From NCBI GenBank assembly GCA_014859445.1, contig JACUUC010000007.1, forward strand, positions 45,905 to 109,904: a stretch of 64,000 bases of DNA. Reading direction: 5' to 3'. Each line of letters opens with the position of its first letter. Positions within the stretch are counted from its first letter, which is position 1. A program made the position numbers and the translations under genes. Under the pieces are notes generated by a model that was not told where the DNA came from, did no database searches, and saw only the letters and a program-made list of their open reading frames with translations. Source of the DNA: Bacterioplanes sp. Lineage in GTDB: Bacteria; Pseudomonadota; Gammaproteobacteria; Pseudomonadales; Oceanobacteraceae. This document shows positions 48,752-57,120 of this stretch, one piece after another.

Positions 48752-49762
48752 TTAATCCCCTAATAAGTCATCAATATCGAACATTGGGCCTTGGTCAACC
48801 ACGTCATCCCAAAACGTGCCCAACCCTTCAATCGGTGTGCGCGACCCCGTGGCTTCGGTCCACATGCGATCGGATACCGCCAAAATCTGACGCGAAGAGA
48901 CCAAATCCATCAACCGAAACTCGGGCAGACTTGGGGTGGTTTTCATGGCGTCGGCATGACGACGAATGGCATTTTTCAAACGCTCTTCATGACCCGTGCT
49001 ATCGGCCACCATCACTTCAATGGCGTGAGCCATGCGCACGCCCGAGGTGGATGCTTTGCTGCTGGCTTGCTCCATCTCTACCCAAGGATCAGCGGCACCG
49101 GCGCTGCTGTCTGGCATCATAATCGCAATGGATGCTTGCGCCGCTTGTGGCAGCCCCCACCAGCGATCGTTGTCGACACACTGCATGCCACGCACCGCCT
49201 TCATGGCGATGTCTTTTGGCACATTCACCATGTTTTGCGCACGCATGTCGCTCATCACGGCTTGCACACCAGCCAAATTACCCATCACCCAGTACACTTC
49301 GTCTTTCTTTTTCAATTTTGGGCACGCATCACCAGGTTCGATGAACTGATCGACCATGTGGCGATAGGCCGCGTATTGACGCTGAGCCGCCACCGCAAAC
49401 TGACGCTTCTCACGAATACGTGCATCTTTGGCTTCATCAATATTTTGCGCTTTTAACGAACGAAGGTAAGTTAACGCTTCTTCCAGCGCCCGCTCTTCAG
49501 CACACGAACCCGCCATCATATACATGGTGATCGCCGCTTTATCCGGCGTGTAGGCCACCGTACTGAATGACAATAAGCCAGGCGCTAATGCCTCGCTCAA
49601 ACCACAGACCATACCAGGATCATCACTGGTCAATGTGTAAGGAATCGCATGATCTTCGGTGTAGTCGTACACAATCCACGCGGTTGGTTTATAAATTGCA
49701 CTGCACCCAGATAGGAACAGCAACACGGCAGAAACCATGGTGATACGGAGTAAGAAAGACAT
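48752..49762 (-). CDS. Putative lipoprotein of the TRAP-like operon
   Basis: A 336-residue protein with a lipoprotein signal ending LFLSGCSA (lipid-modified Cys about 20). The mature part is mostly helical: EERALEEALTYLRSLKAQN, then QRQYAAYRHMVDQFI, with several Cys residues. It resembles in size and place the TatT-type TRAP-associated lipoproteins, but no TPR motif is clear. It begins the operon, with 2 bp to the binding-protein gene. Function unknown. Confidence 0.68.
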   Translation of the reverse strand: MSFLLRITMVSAVLLFLSGCSAIYKPTAWIVYDYTEDHAIPYTLTSDDPGMVCGLSEALAPGLLSFSTVAYTPDKAAITMYMMAGSCAEERALEEALTYLRSLKAQNIDEAKDARIREKRQFAVAAQRQYAAYRHMVDQFIEPGDACPKLKKKDEVYWVMGNLAGVQAVMSDMRAQNMVNVPKDIAMKAVRGMQCVDNDRWWGLPQAAQASIAIMMPDSSAGAADPWVEMEQASSKASTSGVRMAHAIEVMVADSTGHEERLKNAIRRHADAMKTTPSLPEFRLMDLVSSRQILAVSDRMWTEATGSRTPIEGLGTFWDDVVDQGPMFDIDDLLGD

Positions 49763-50207
49763 GACGCCCTCATTTTTTGCAGTTTTCGTTATTGTTATAG
49801 TGTGGCGATATTCGCCATTCAGCGCTGAGTTTACGCTAACTAATGCTTATTAGAGTGGCTGCAATTGCAGACACTCGCGACAATAGAGTCAATACTCTAA
49901 ATCAGAAAGGTTAATCGACGCCATTCCCGTGGCCGAAAAAAACCCAATTCCGAGTATTCCATGGTCAATAATAGGGATTGAAAGCCACAAAAGCGATAAC
50001 TCCGTCACAAAAACCGCATGAATACCCTGTTTTTTTCTGCCACCGATTTTGCCTTGTTTAACACCATTTGCGCCATACACACCACGTCAGCGCCGCACAC
50101 ATGGATTCAATTCATCAAATCGTCACTTGCATTCATCGCTCAACGCGCCATAGTTTAGTGGACAGTAATGGTGACGATTCATGACTTTTTAGCGCAGGAG
50201 TACGCTG
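49763..50207. other. Intergenic region upstream of phoH-like gene
   Basis: 445 bp between the divergent TRAP lipoprotein gene and the PhoH-like gene. It contains the promoters of both. A 63-codon minus-strand opening (49889-50080) with IDHGILGIGFFS faintly recalls the end of retropepsin-like proteases, but it lacks the rest of a domain and is not called. CAGGAG precedes the phoH-like ATG. Confidence 0.4.
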
Positions 50208-51587
50208 ATGGCTGCATACAAAACCGAGACCAAACTGTACGTACTGGACAGCAATGTATTGATACACGACCCCATTGCTATGTTTAACTTTGAAGAACAC
50301 CAAGTCGTGGTACCCATGACGGTACTGGAAGAACTGGATAAATTGAAAGTCGGCAAAGCCAGCATAGCTACCGACTGCCGTGAAGCCATTCGTCAAATGG
50401 ATCGACTGATCGGCGATGCCTCGCCCACCGACATAGCCCGCGGCATCCCCATACAACGCGCCAATGGCGATTATTTGGGCTCGTTTTCCATTTTGCTCGA
50501 CTCCTTTCAACCCACTAAGCGCACCCTGCCAGACGACTTAAACGACAACAAAATCATCAACAGCCTGATCACCCTGCAAGAAAAACACCCTCACCGTGAA
50601 GTCATCCTCATCACCAAAGACATCAACATGCGGCTAAAAGCACGCGGTTGTGGCATTCCTGCGCAAGATTATCAAAACGATCAACTGCTCAGCGACGTGA
50701 CCTTACTCGAAACTGGCTTCCATATTTATCCCGACTCGTTCTGGGATAATCAACAACACGTAGAAACCTTTCATGACGAAAGCGGCACCTATCACCGCAT
50801 CGACCGCACGCATTTGCCCGACCCGCTGTACTACAACACCTTCTTAGTGGATGAAAAAGGGTTTGTCGGACGCGTCGTCGAAATTGAAGAGCAACACGCG
50901 GTCGTACTCGATCTACCACCGGAGCATTTACTGCAAGAGTCCGCCTGGGGCTTGACGCCAAGAGACATACCACAAGCCATCGCCCTGCACTTACTGCTCG
51001 ACCCTAATGTCCATTTAGTCACGCTCAGCGGCCAAGCTGGATCGGGCAAAACCATTCTGGCGCTGGCTGCGGCCATTGAAATGACCGTGGCTCGTAAGCA
51101 ATTTAAGCGCATCATTGCCACTCGTAGCACACGAGGACTGGATGAAGACATTGGCTTTTTACCCGGTACCGAGGCCGAAAAAATGGAGCCATGGCTGGGT
51201 GCTATTACCGACAACCTAGAAGCGCTGCACGAAGGCGATGAAAACAGCCACGCCAGCATTGATTACATATTGCAAAAAGTGCCTTTGCAATTTAAGTCAC
51301 TCAATTACATTCGCGGACGCAGCTTTCAGCACAGTTTGATTCTGATCGATGAATGTCAAAACCTCACGCCGCACCAAATGAAAACCATCATCACCCGTGC
51401 TGGTACCGGCAGCAAAGTCATTTGTCTTGGCAACTTAGCACAAATTGACACGCCCTATCTCAACCCCATCAGCTCGGGTTTAACCTATTTAATTGAACGT
51501 TTTAAAGCATTCCCCTACGGCGGTACGGTACAGTTGCAAGGCTCTCCGCGCTCCGTTTTGGCCGAATACGCCGAAAACCATCTTTGA
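50208..51587 (+). CDS. PhoH-family ATPase with N-terminal PIN domain (YlaK-like)
   Basis: A 459-residue protein. Residues about 10-135 form a PIN-like RNase domain (LYVLDSNVLIHDP with the first Asp, ITKDINMRLKARG with a later acidic cluster). Residues about 245-455 form the PhoH-like P-loop ATPase with LSGQAGSGKTILALAAA, IIATRSTRG and Walker B SLILIDECQNLTPHQMK, then IVRAGTGSKV-like sensor ITRAGTGSKVICLGN. PIN-PhoH proteins are linked to RNA unwinding and cleavage; phosphate control is not established for this branch. Confidence 0.93.
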   Translation: MAAYKTETKLYVLDSNVLIHDPIAMFNFEEHQVVVPMTVLEELDKLKVGKASIATDCREAIRQMDRLIGDASPTDIARGIPIQRANGDYLGSFSILLDSFQPTKRTLPDDLNDNKIINSLITLQEKHPHREVILITKDINMRLKARGCGIPAQDYQNDQLLSDVTLLETGFHIYPDSFWDNQQHVETFHDESGTYHRIDRTHLPDPLYYNTFLVDEKGFVGRVVEIEEQHAVVLDLPPEHLLQESAWGLTPRDIPQAIALHLLLDPNVHLVTLSGQAGSGKTILALAAAIEMTVARKQFKRIIATRSTRGLDEDIGFLPGTEAEKMEPWLGAITDNLEALHEGDENSHASIDYILQKVPLQFKSLNYIRGRSFQHSLILIDECQNLTPHQMKTIITRAGTGSKVICLGNLAQIDTPYLNPISSGLTYLIERFKAFPYGGTVQLQGSPRSVLAEYAENHL

Positions 51588-51617
51588 CGTTCTAACAATG
51601 CTGGTCTATATAACTAA

Positions 51618-51639
51618 GGGTTGGTAAAGAAACCAACCC
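51618..51639 (+). terminator. Hairpin between phoH-like gene and small exported protein
   Basis: Perfect 8-bp stem GGGTTGGT / ACCAACCC with a 6-base loop, 31 bases after the phoH-like stop. No U-tract, so it may be a processing or attenuating structure in the leader of the next gene. Confidence 0.35.
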
Positions 51640-51679
51640 AAAGGCCACCACCATCCGCCATAACCTCGGAAGGTTATTT

Positions 51680-52090
51680 ATGAAAGTACTCATCGCTATC
51701 GCTTTATTGTTTAGCATTCATGCATTGAATGCCGAAGAACGTATTTATGAACTCGAATTTGAAAGTGATTCCAATTGGACCAGTATTGAAATTCGTGACG
51801 ATGCCGTCTTTGTCAATGCACCACCAGGTTCCAGCATGAACGTCACCTCACGTAACGGTTTGCGCTCGTTCACCATGTCACCGAAAAAAATTCACCTACG
51901 CTCACGTACTCGTGGCTTAGTGAATATGAATGTTTACGTAAAATCACCCAATAACGTCTTGGGTTTAACCATCTGCAAAGGCTCCGCCAGCAGCTACACC
52001 TCGATCAAGTCCGAGCAATCACGCCAAAAAAACGATCTGCGTGAACAAGATCACTGCGAAGCGGCCGCACTGGTATTAAACCTGTTTTAA
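51680..52090 (+). CDS. Small exported protein of unknown function
   Basis: A 136-residue protein with a clear signal peptide (MKVLIAIALLFSIHALNA, cleavage about 18). The mature part is beta-rich, with evenly spaced Ser/Thr and charged residues, and two cysteines (TICKGSAS, DHCEAAAL) that could pair in the periplasm. GGAAGG is well placed before the ATG. Not recognised; no close context partner. Confidence 0.7.
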   Translation: MKVLIAIALLFSIHALNAEERIYELEFESDSNWTSIEIRDDAVFVNAPPGSSMNVTSRNGLRSFTMSPKKIHLRSRTRGLVNMNVYVKSPNNVLGLTICKGSASSYTSIKSEQSRQKNDLREQDHCEAAALVLNLF

Positions 52091-52212
52091 TGCCCTGTCG
52101 TTCATCAGTCAGTCTGCGCGCACGCGCTACTGACTGAACGTCTTAACCGATAAAGCACTTGCCCTCCTCTCACCCATCCGTATCATGCCGATTTCCGTTT
52201 CGGACAGAGCGC

Positions 52213-53019
52213 ATGCACCTCGACATCCTTTACCAAGACGACGCCCTCGTCGTGATCAACAAACCCAGTGGCTTGCTGGTTCATCGCAGCGACATTGATC
52301 GTCATGAAACGCGTTTTGCCTTGCAACTGGTTCGTAACCAAATTGGTGAACACGTGTATCCCGTGCATCGACTCGACAAACCCACCTCCGGCGTACTGGC
52401 CTTTGCTCGTCGTTCAGAATACGCCAGTGCCATTGTTGAACAATGGCGACAGCGCGCCGTTGCCAAACGCTATCTCGCCATTGTACGCGGCTACATGCCC
52501 GAATTTACGCACCTTGATAAACCCATGGCCCCTCCGGTTGATAAATACGCCAAACACGAGCGCATCAAACCCGAGCAAAGTGCCATTACCGACTTCATCA
52601 GCCTCGCACAAGTCGAGCTGCCGGTGGCCATCGACAAATACCCACAATCTCGCTATTCACTCATCGAAGCCATACCGCACACCGGCCGTAAACATCAAAT
52701 TCGCCGCCACCTCAAACACCTCAGCCATCCGATCATTGGCGATGCGCGCTATGGTAAAGGTCGACACAGCCGCTATTTTCGCGATCAACTCAATGCGCCA
52801 CGCTTATTACTGCATGCATGGCAACTTAGCCTAGAACACCCAATCACGCAGGAATCACTCACCTTCACCGCGCCACTCGACCAAGTATGGCAAGAACGCA
52901 TTCAGGATTTTGGTTGGGCAGATGCACTACCCGACGCACTGCGAGCGTCTCTAGCAGCCGAGCCGCACCCGTCATTACAGAGTTTTTATCCCCAACATGA
53001 GGTTGACAGTGACGAATAA
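52213..53019 (+). CDS. truC: tRNA pseudouridine(65) synthase TruC
   Basis: RluA-family synthase that makes pseudouridine 65 in some tRNAs. The 268 residues begin MHLDILYQDDALVVINKPSGLLVHR. The catalytic Asp is in YPVHRLDKPTSGVLAFA. IPHTGRKHQIRRHLKHLSHPIIGDARYGKG completes the family pattern (given here in pieces: HTGRKHQIRRHLKHL, HPIIGDARYGKG). The ATG at 52213 is preferred over an opening 18 codons upstream. Confidence 0.93.
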   Translation: MHLDILYQDDALVVINKPSGLLVHRSDIDRHETRFALQLVRNQIGEHVYPVHRLDKPTSGVLAFARRSEYASAIVEQWRQRAVAKRYLAIVRGYMPEFTHLDKPMAPPVDKYAKHERIKPEQSAITDFISLAQVELPVAIDKYPQSRYSLIEAIPHTGRKHQIRRHLKHLSHPIIGDARYGKGRHSRYFRDQLNAPRLLLHAWQLSLEHPITQESLTFTAPLDQVWQERIQDFGWADALPDALRASLAAEPHPSLQSFYPQHEVDSDE

Positions 53020-53707
53020 TCGCAACCCGGCTGATCCTGTGGATAAAATCGGTGATAACTTTTTGATAACCCCCGCCAACCCTGATAAAACCTAGCGTTT
53101 CACGGTATTGATCAAAATTCAGTAATAAAATTTATTCATATAAATCAATGACTTAATATTTTTGCGGGAAAAGGATAGTCAAGTCATTGACAGCCAACTT
53201 TGGCAAATCTTTGACGAAAAATGATGTGAATAACCCAATATTGCAATTGACAGCCCAGAACTTATTTGACCCACATCGCCAAGCTAAGACGCGCACATAC
53301 TTGCCCACAGTTTCTGTGGATATCTTCGTGGATAATGTTTTTATAACCCACTCAAATGCCCATGATTACTAACCCCAAGTTAGATTGATCATTTTTTGTA
53401 CAGTATAAAATATCCTTATTTTTCAATAACTTACGATTGTCAATCGGGTTTTATAGGAATTTTAACGCCAAATTAGGCCAAGCAAATTACTTCATTGCTG
53501 TGTGTGCATAAAGCATGTCGCAAGTTGCCCAAAATGGTGCAAGTCAAGGCTTACTTGGCAAAAAACGTGCATTCTCAAAAAATAACGACAGCATCAGCCT
53601 TCGAGCGTTAGTAAGCGCTTAGCATGGCAAGATGTGGATAACTAAACATTCTCTGTGTCAACCATCACGCCCTAATTCAGCGCAAATTATCCAACAAAAA
53701 AACAGCG
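53020..53707. other. AT-rich intergenic region with DnaA-box matches
   Basis: 688 bp without a credible gene. It has TGTGGATAA at 53038-53046 and 53633-53641, TGTGGATAT at 53315-53323 and CGTGGATAA at 53327-53335, all on the plus strand; the first two are perfect matches to the strict DnaA box (TTATCCACA on the other strand). AT-rich stretches lie at about 53110-53165 and 53385-53450, including GATCATTTTTTGT. CCACAG-TTT-CTGTGG (53305-53319) is a small palindrome. It may be a DnaA-titrating or replication-related site; gene neighbours are not those of a usual gammaproteobacterial oriC. Confidence 0.45.
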
Positions 53708-53735
53708 AAAAAAAAGCCGTCCCAACGGTCGGCTT
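53708..53735 (-). terminator. Terminator of dsbC
   Basis: On the minus strand AAGCCG / CGGCTT forms a stem with a 10-base loop that can pair further (ACCGTTGGGA), then eight T. It lies 20 bases past the dsbC stop. Confidence 0.8.
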
Positions 53736-53754
53736 ATGGCATGCTCTATGTCGG

Positions 53755-54618
53755 TTACAAACCGATTCGACGTGCTAAATCATCCGCAGGCATATAACCC
53801 GGAATCAAATCACCTTGCTGGGTGATGATCGCCGGCGTACCGGTAACACCAATTTCTTGACCTACTTGCAAATGCGCCGCTATCGGTGCGCCACAGTCTT
53901 TACTCTTATTCATCATACTGGCGATGTCGGCTTCTACCGCCCGGTACTGCGCTTGTACTTGATTTTGCCCTTGACGCAAACGCTGCCCCAACGTGCCCAG
54001 TTCGCGCTGGCTATTTTTCATGGTGGTCATGGCGTCTTGCTTATCACCTTCACACCACACGTAATTGATTTTACGGTAAGAGTCGGTCAGCGCACCTGTT
54101 TGAGGATGCGTCACGCCGGCACGAGGATAGGCCAAATAACGCACGGTGATTCCCAGCTCATTCAAACGTGGCACTTCGTCATGAAATTTCTGGCAGAAAC
54201 CGCAATCAATGTCGGTAAAGACATGAATCACCGACTTTTCGTCCCCCTTCGCTTTAAACACCACCGTTTGAGCATCGGCTATGCTGGCCATACGATCGGC
54301 ACGAATCGGATTTAACCGACTCTGGGTCACGTTGGTTGGGCCAGAGTCCGCAAGCGCATACAGCTCGTCACGATAGATAAAATGCGTGGCATCGGGCGTC
54401 ATGTGCATGATCGACCCATCAATCAATACCACTTCCAAAATTTGCTGATTCGCCAACGGGGTCACACTCGTCACTTTTAAGCGCGGGCCAAAGGCTTGTA
54501 TCAAACGCGTTTCAATGGTGGATTTCAAAGCAACGCTATCGATACCCTGAGCGTCATTCGCTTGCACGGCAGCCATACAACCCATGCCACACAACAATGC
54601 GAGAAGAGACTTTTTCAT
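53755..54618 (-). CDS. dsbC: Thiol:disulfide interchange protein DsbC
   Basis: Periplasmic disulfide isomerase. The 287 residues have a signal peptide (MKKSLLALLCGMGCMAAVQA), an N-terminal dimerisation domain (TRLIQAFGPRLKVTSVTPL) and a thioredoxin fold with VFTDIDCGFCQKFHDEV (Cys about 139 and 142), the cis-Pro region GVTGTPAIITQQG, and extra cysteines (WCEGD, KDCGAP) typical of DsbC. I chose the ATG at 54618; the longer opening adds residues before the signal peptide. Confidence 0.94.
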   Translation of the reverse strand: MKKSLLALLCGMGCMAAVQANDAQGIDSVALKSTIETRLIQAFGPRLKVTSVTPLANQQILEVVLIDGSIMHMTPDATHFIYRDELYALADSGPTNVTQSRLNPIRADRMASIADAQTVVFKAKGDEKSVIHVFTDIDCGFCQKFHDEVPRLNELGITVRYLAYPRAGVTHPQTGALTDSYRKINYVWCEGDKQDAMTTMKNSQRELGTLGQRLRQGQNQVQAQYRAVEADIASMMNKSKDCGAPIAAHLQVGQEIGVTGTPAIITQQGDLIPGYMPADDLARRIGL

Positions 54619-54724
54619 AAAACAAACCTTTTTGGTAAATAGATGGGCGTAAACCCGCACACGTTAGAGTAACCAACGCCATAAAGTTTCTGAGGTTCCC
54701 TAGCATACCCGAAAAAATACGAAA

Positions 54725-54749
54725 CAAAAAAAACGGGCCGAAGCCCGTT
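54725..54749 (-). terminator. Terminator of the rpsP-rimM-trmD-rplS operon
   Basis: On the minus strand AACGGGC-TTCG-GCCCGTT is a perfect 7-bp stem with a UUCG loop followed by T8. It lies 19 bases past the rplS stop. Confidence 0.93.
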
Positions 54750-54768
54750 AGTTTGCGCAAAGAAAAGC

Positions 54769-55122
54769 TTATACCTTTTCTTTAATACGTGCAGATTTAC
54801 CGCTACGCTCACGCAAGTAGTACAGTTTCGCTTTACGCACATCACCGCGACGCTTAACAGCCAGGCTGTCAATCATTGGGCTGTGAGTTTGGAAAGTACG
54901 CTCAACGCCAACACCGTGCGAAATTTTACGCAAAGTGAATGCTGAGTTCAGGCCACGGTTACGAATACCGATAACCACACCTTCAAACGCCTGAAGACGC
55001 TCACGAGTACCTTCTTTTACTTTAACCTGTACAACCACGGTATCACCGGTGCTGAATGCAGGGATGTCGCTCTTCAGCTGAGCGTTTTCAATCTGCTGAA
55101 TGATTAGGTTCTTGCTGCTCAT
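54769..55122 (-). CDS. rplS: 50S ribosomal protein L19
   Basis: Large-subunit protein at the 30S-50S interface. The 117 residues begin [21 protein letters not shown] and contain [39 protein letters not shown] and [19 protein letters not shown] (the last given as the C-terminal end). The ATG at 55122 has AAGGAG upstream. Last gene of the rpsP operon. Confidence 0.98.
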   Translation of the reverse strand: MSSKNLIIQQIENAQLKSDIPAFSTGDTVVVQVKVKEGTRERLQAFEGVVIGIRNRGLNSAFTLRKISHGVGVERTFQTHSPMIDSLAVKRRGDVRKAKLYYLRERSGKSARIKEKV

Positions 55123-55132
55123 TGTTTGCTCC

Positions 55133-55900
55133 TTAACAGTCTGCGGAGCCGCTTTGGCGCTCACGCAAATAGTCTGTCAATAACGTTTGTTGCTCGTTTG
55201 TCAGTTCCAGCGCGTCCAGTAAATCGGGACGGCGCTCCCAGGTTCTGGCCAATGACTGTGCTAACCGCCACTGACGAATTTTTTCATGGTTGCCACTCAG
55301 CAACACATCCGGTACAGATCGCCCTTGGTAAACCTCTGGGCGTGTGTAATGTGGACAATCCAACAACCCTTCCATAAAGGAGTCTTGTTGGGCCGACTGG
55401 TCATGCCCTAACACACCGGGCACCAATCGAATCACCGCATCCATCAACGTCATGGCCGCCATTTCGCCGCCACTTAAGACAAAATCGCCGATAGACCATT
55501 CTTCGTCGATTTCGCACTCAATCACACGCTCATCAATGCCTTCGTAACGCCCAGCCACCAAAATCAGGTTATCGTGTTGCGCTAATTCAAGCGCACCTTG
55601 CTGATCCAGTTTGCGCCCCTGCGGTGATAAATAAATCACCTTAGCAGGCTTGCCAGTTTGGCTTAACGCCGCGCTACGAGCCGCCTGAATGGCATCTTGC
55701 AGAGGCTGAATTTTCATCAACATGCCCGGGCCACCACCGTACGGCCGATCATCCACTGTTTGATAATTGTCGTGGGCGTAATCACGAGGATTCCAACACG
55801 CCACACGGATTCGCTCTTGCTTAACGGCTCGTCCACTTACCCCAAAATCGGTTAAGGCACGAAACATCTCAGGAAACAGCGAAACAATCCCAAACCACAC
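55133..55900 (-). CDS. trmD: tRNA (guanine-37-N1)-methyltransferase TrmD
   Basis: SPOUT methyltransferase that makes m1G37 and prevents frameshifting. The 255 residues show [36 protein letters not shown], the trefoil-knot motifs [11 protein letters not shown] and [13 protein letters not shown], and [15 protein letters not shown]. It follows rimM by 3 bp. Confidence 0.98.
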   Translation of the reverse strand: MWFGIVSLFPEMFRALTDFGVSGRAVKQERIRVACWNPRDYAHDNYQTVDDRPYGGGPGMLMKIQPLQDAIQAARSAALSQTGKPAKVIYLSPQGRKLDQQGALELAQHDNLILVAGRYEGIDERVIECEIDEEWSIGDFVLSGGEMAAMTLMDAVIRLVPGVLGHDQSAQQDSFMEGLLDCPHYTRPEVYQGRSVPDVLLSGNHEKIRQWRLAQSLARTWERRPDLLDALELTNEQQTLLTDYLRERQSGSADC

Positions 55901-55903
55901 CGG

Positions 55904-56443
55904 TTAAAAATCCGGATCCCAGTCTGCTTGGATTTCACCTTTGTCCAAGTCGACCTCAAGAATGTATTGACCCACATACGGAATCAGTCGTTGCTGCTCA
56001 TCGACACTGCCTGCGCACGCCGACACCACCAACACCTGATTACCACCACCTGAATCAAATAATTCTTTCACCTGCCCCAGCAGCACACCGTCGGTAGTGA
56101 TTACCTTCAGACCTTCTAACTGGAACCAATAATGTTCATCATCATTGAGCTCTGGCAACATGCTGGTCGGTACACCGATCTCAGTCTGGGCTAAAGCCAG
56201 CGCTGCATCACGATCGTTGCATCCGGCCAATAACGCCACAATGCCTTTGCTCTGGACCTTGCTCTCAGACACCTTGCACTCACGCCACTGACCATTGATG
56301 TTAAGCCACCAAATGGGGTAATCGAGAATACTGGTAACCGGATCGGTATAGGAATACACCTTCACCCAACCCTTAATACCAAATGCGGTGGCTACTTTTC
56401 CCAGGATGGTGATGTCCTGTCCCGCCGCATGTTCTGTTTGCAT
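55904..56443 (-). CDS. rimM: Ribosome maturation factor RimM
   Basis: 30S maturation factor that binds S19 and assists the head domain. The 179 residues have an N-terminal RimM domain (ILGKVATAFGIKGWVKVYSYTD) and a C-terminal PRC barrel (YWFQLEGLKVITTDGVLLGQV, IPYVGQYILEVDLDKGEI). Third in the conserved rpsP-rimM-trmD-rplS order, 17 bp after rpsP. Confidence 0.97.
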   Translation of the reverse strand: MQTEHAAGQDITILGKVATAFGIKGWVKVYSYTDPVTSILDYPIWWLNINGQWRECKVSESKVQSKGIVALLAGCNDRDAALALAQTEIGVPTSMLPELNDDEHYWFQLEGLKVITTDGVLLGQVKELFDSGGGNQVLVVSACAGSVDEQQRLIPYVGQYILEVDLDKGEIQADWDPDF

Positions 56444-56460
56444 GTTTGGCCTCTTAACGC

Positions 56461-56712
56461 TTAAGCCTGAGCTTTTTTAGCGTCTTTTAATAATTTCGCA
56501 ACGCGATCAGTTGGCTGAGCGCCTTTGCCTAACCAGTACTCAACACGCTCAAGATCAACGCGCAATGGCTCTTCTTGGCCACGAGCAACTGGATTGAAGA
56601 ATCCAACACGCTCGATAAAGCGACCGTCGCGAGGCATACGCGCGTCTGCTACGTTAATGTGATAAAAAGGACGTTTTTTAGAGCCACCACGGGCTAAACG
56701 GATAACTACCAT
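56461..56712 (-). CDS. rpsP: 30S ribosomal protein S16
   Basis: Small-subunit protein, 83 residues, beginning [21 protein letters not shown], then [19 protein letters not shown] and [19 protein letters not shown]. The ATG at 56712 gives the standard N-terminus; an upstream in-frame opening is rejected. First gene of its operon. Confidence 0.98.
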   Translation of the reverse strand: MVVIRLARGGSKKRPFYHINVADARMPRDGRFIERVGFFNPVARGQEEPLRVDLERVEYWLGKGAQPTDRVAKLLKDAKKAQA

Positions 56713-56868
56713 AGAGTCAGATCTCTCCGATCGTTTTATCAAGTGATAGGTTTTGGAATCGCCTATCGTTTAAAGATCTTCGTACCGCAACCATGCTGCA
56801 AGCAGCCTCAATTGCCTTACAAAGGCCCAAGAAAATGTGAATTTGTAACACGCACAAACCCACCAACC

Positions 56869-56896
56869 CTTATAAAAGGGCGCACAGTGTATGCAA
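56869..56896 (-). promoter_or_regulatory. Probable sigma-70 promoter of the rpsP operon
   Basis: On the minus strand TTGCAT (56896-56891), 16-bp spacer, TATAAG (56874-56869), about 155 bp before rpsP. It is the best promoter match in the 408-bp gap (56713-57120) between rpsP and the divergent Na/Pi transporter gene. Nothing else was recognised in that gap. Confidence 0.5.
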
Positions 56897-57120
56897 AGCC
56901 GCGTTCGATAACAAGTACCTATATAAGCACAAGGGCTGCAATCACAAAAATGCAACAAAACTGAAACCGAAATGTAATAAAAATCTTTGGGTTAAACCCT
57001 ATTCGCGTTCATAATACCGCACCAAGTTCATGGCCAATGTTCACAATCATCGCCATGCACGAATGAGCTAGGCTCCAAGAGCCAGTAATTCGCAAACTCA
57101 GCAACCCAAAAAAGTGGTCC

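Noticed and set aside
49889..50080. 63-codon minus-strand opening with ILGIGFFS, possibly a retropepsin-like remnant
   Set aside because: Only a short C-terminal resemblance is visible, with no catalytic Asp-Thr/Ser-Gly and no convincing start.
52101..52140. Hairpin CAGTCAGT / ACTGACTG after the small exported protein gene
   Set aside because: Long 15-base loop and no U-tract; not strong enough to call as a terminator.
53187..53372. 61-codon opening in the DnaA-box region
   Set aside because: AT-driven open frame with no ribosome binding site or protein features, and it spans the DnaA boxes.
53020..53754. Chromosomal origin oriC
   Set aside because: DnaA boxes are few, all in one orientation, and none of dnaA, dnaN, rpmH, mnmG or mioC is nearby. 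Reported only as a DnaA-box cluster.
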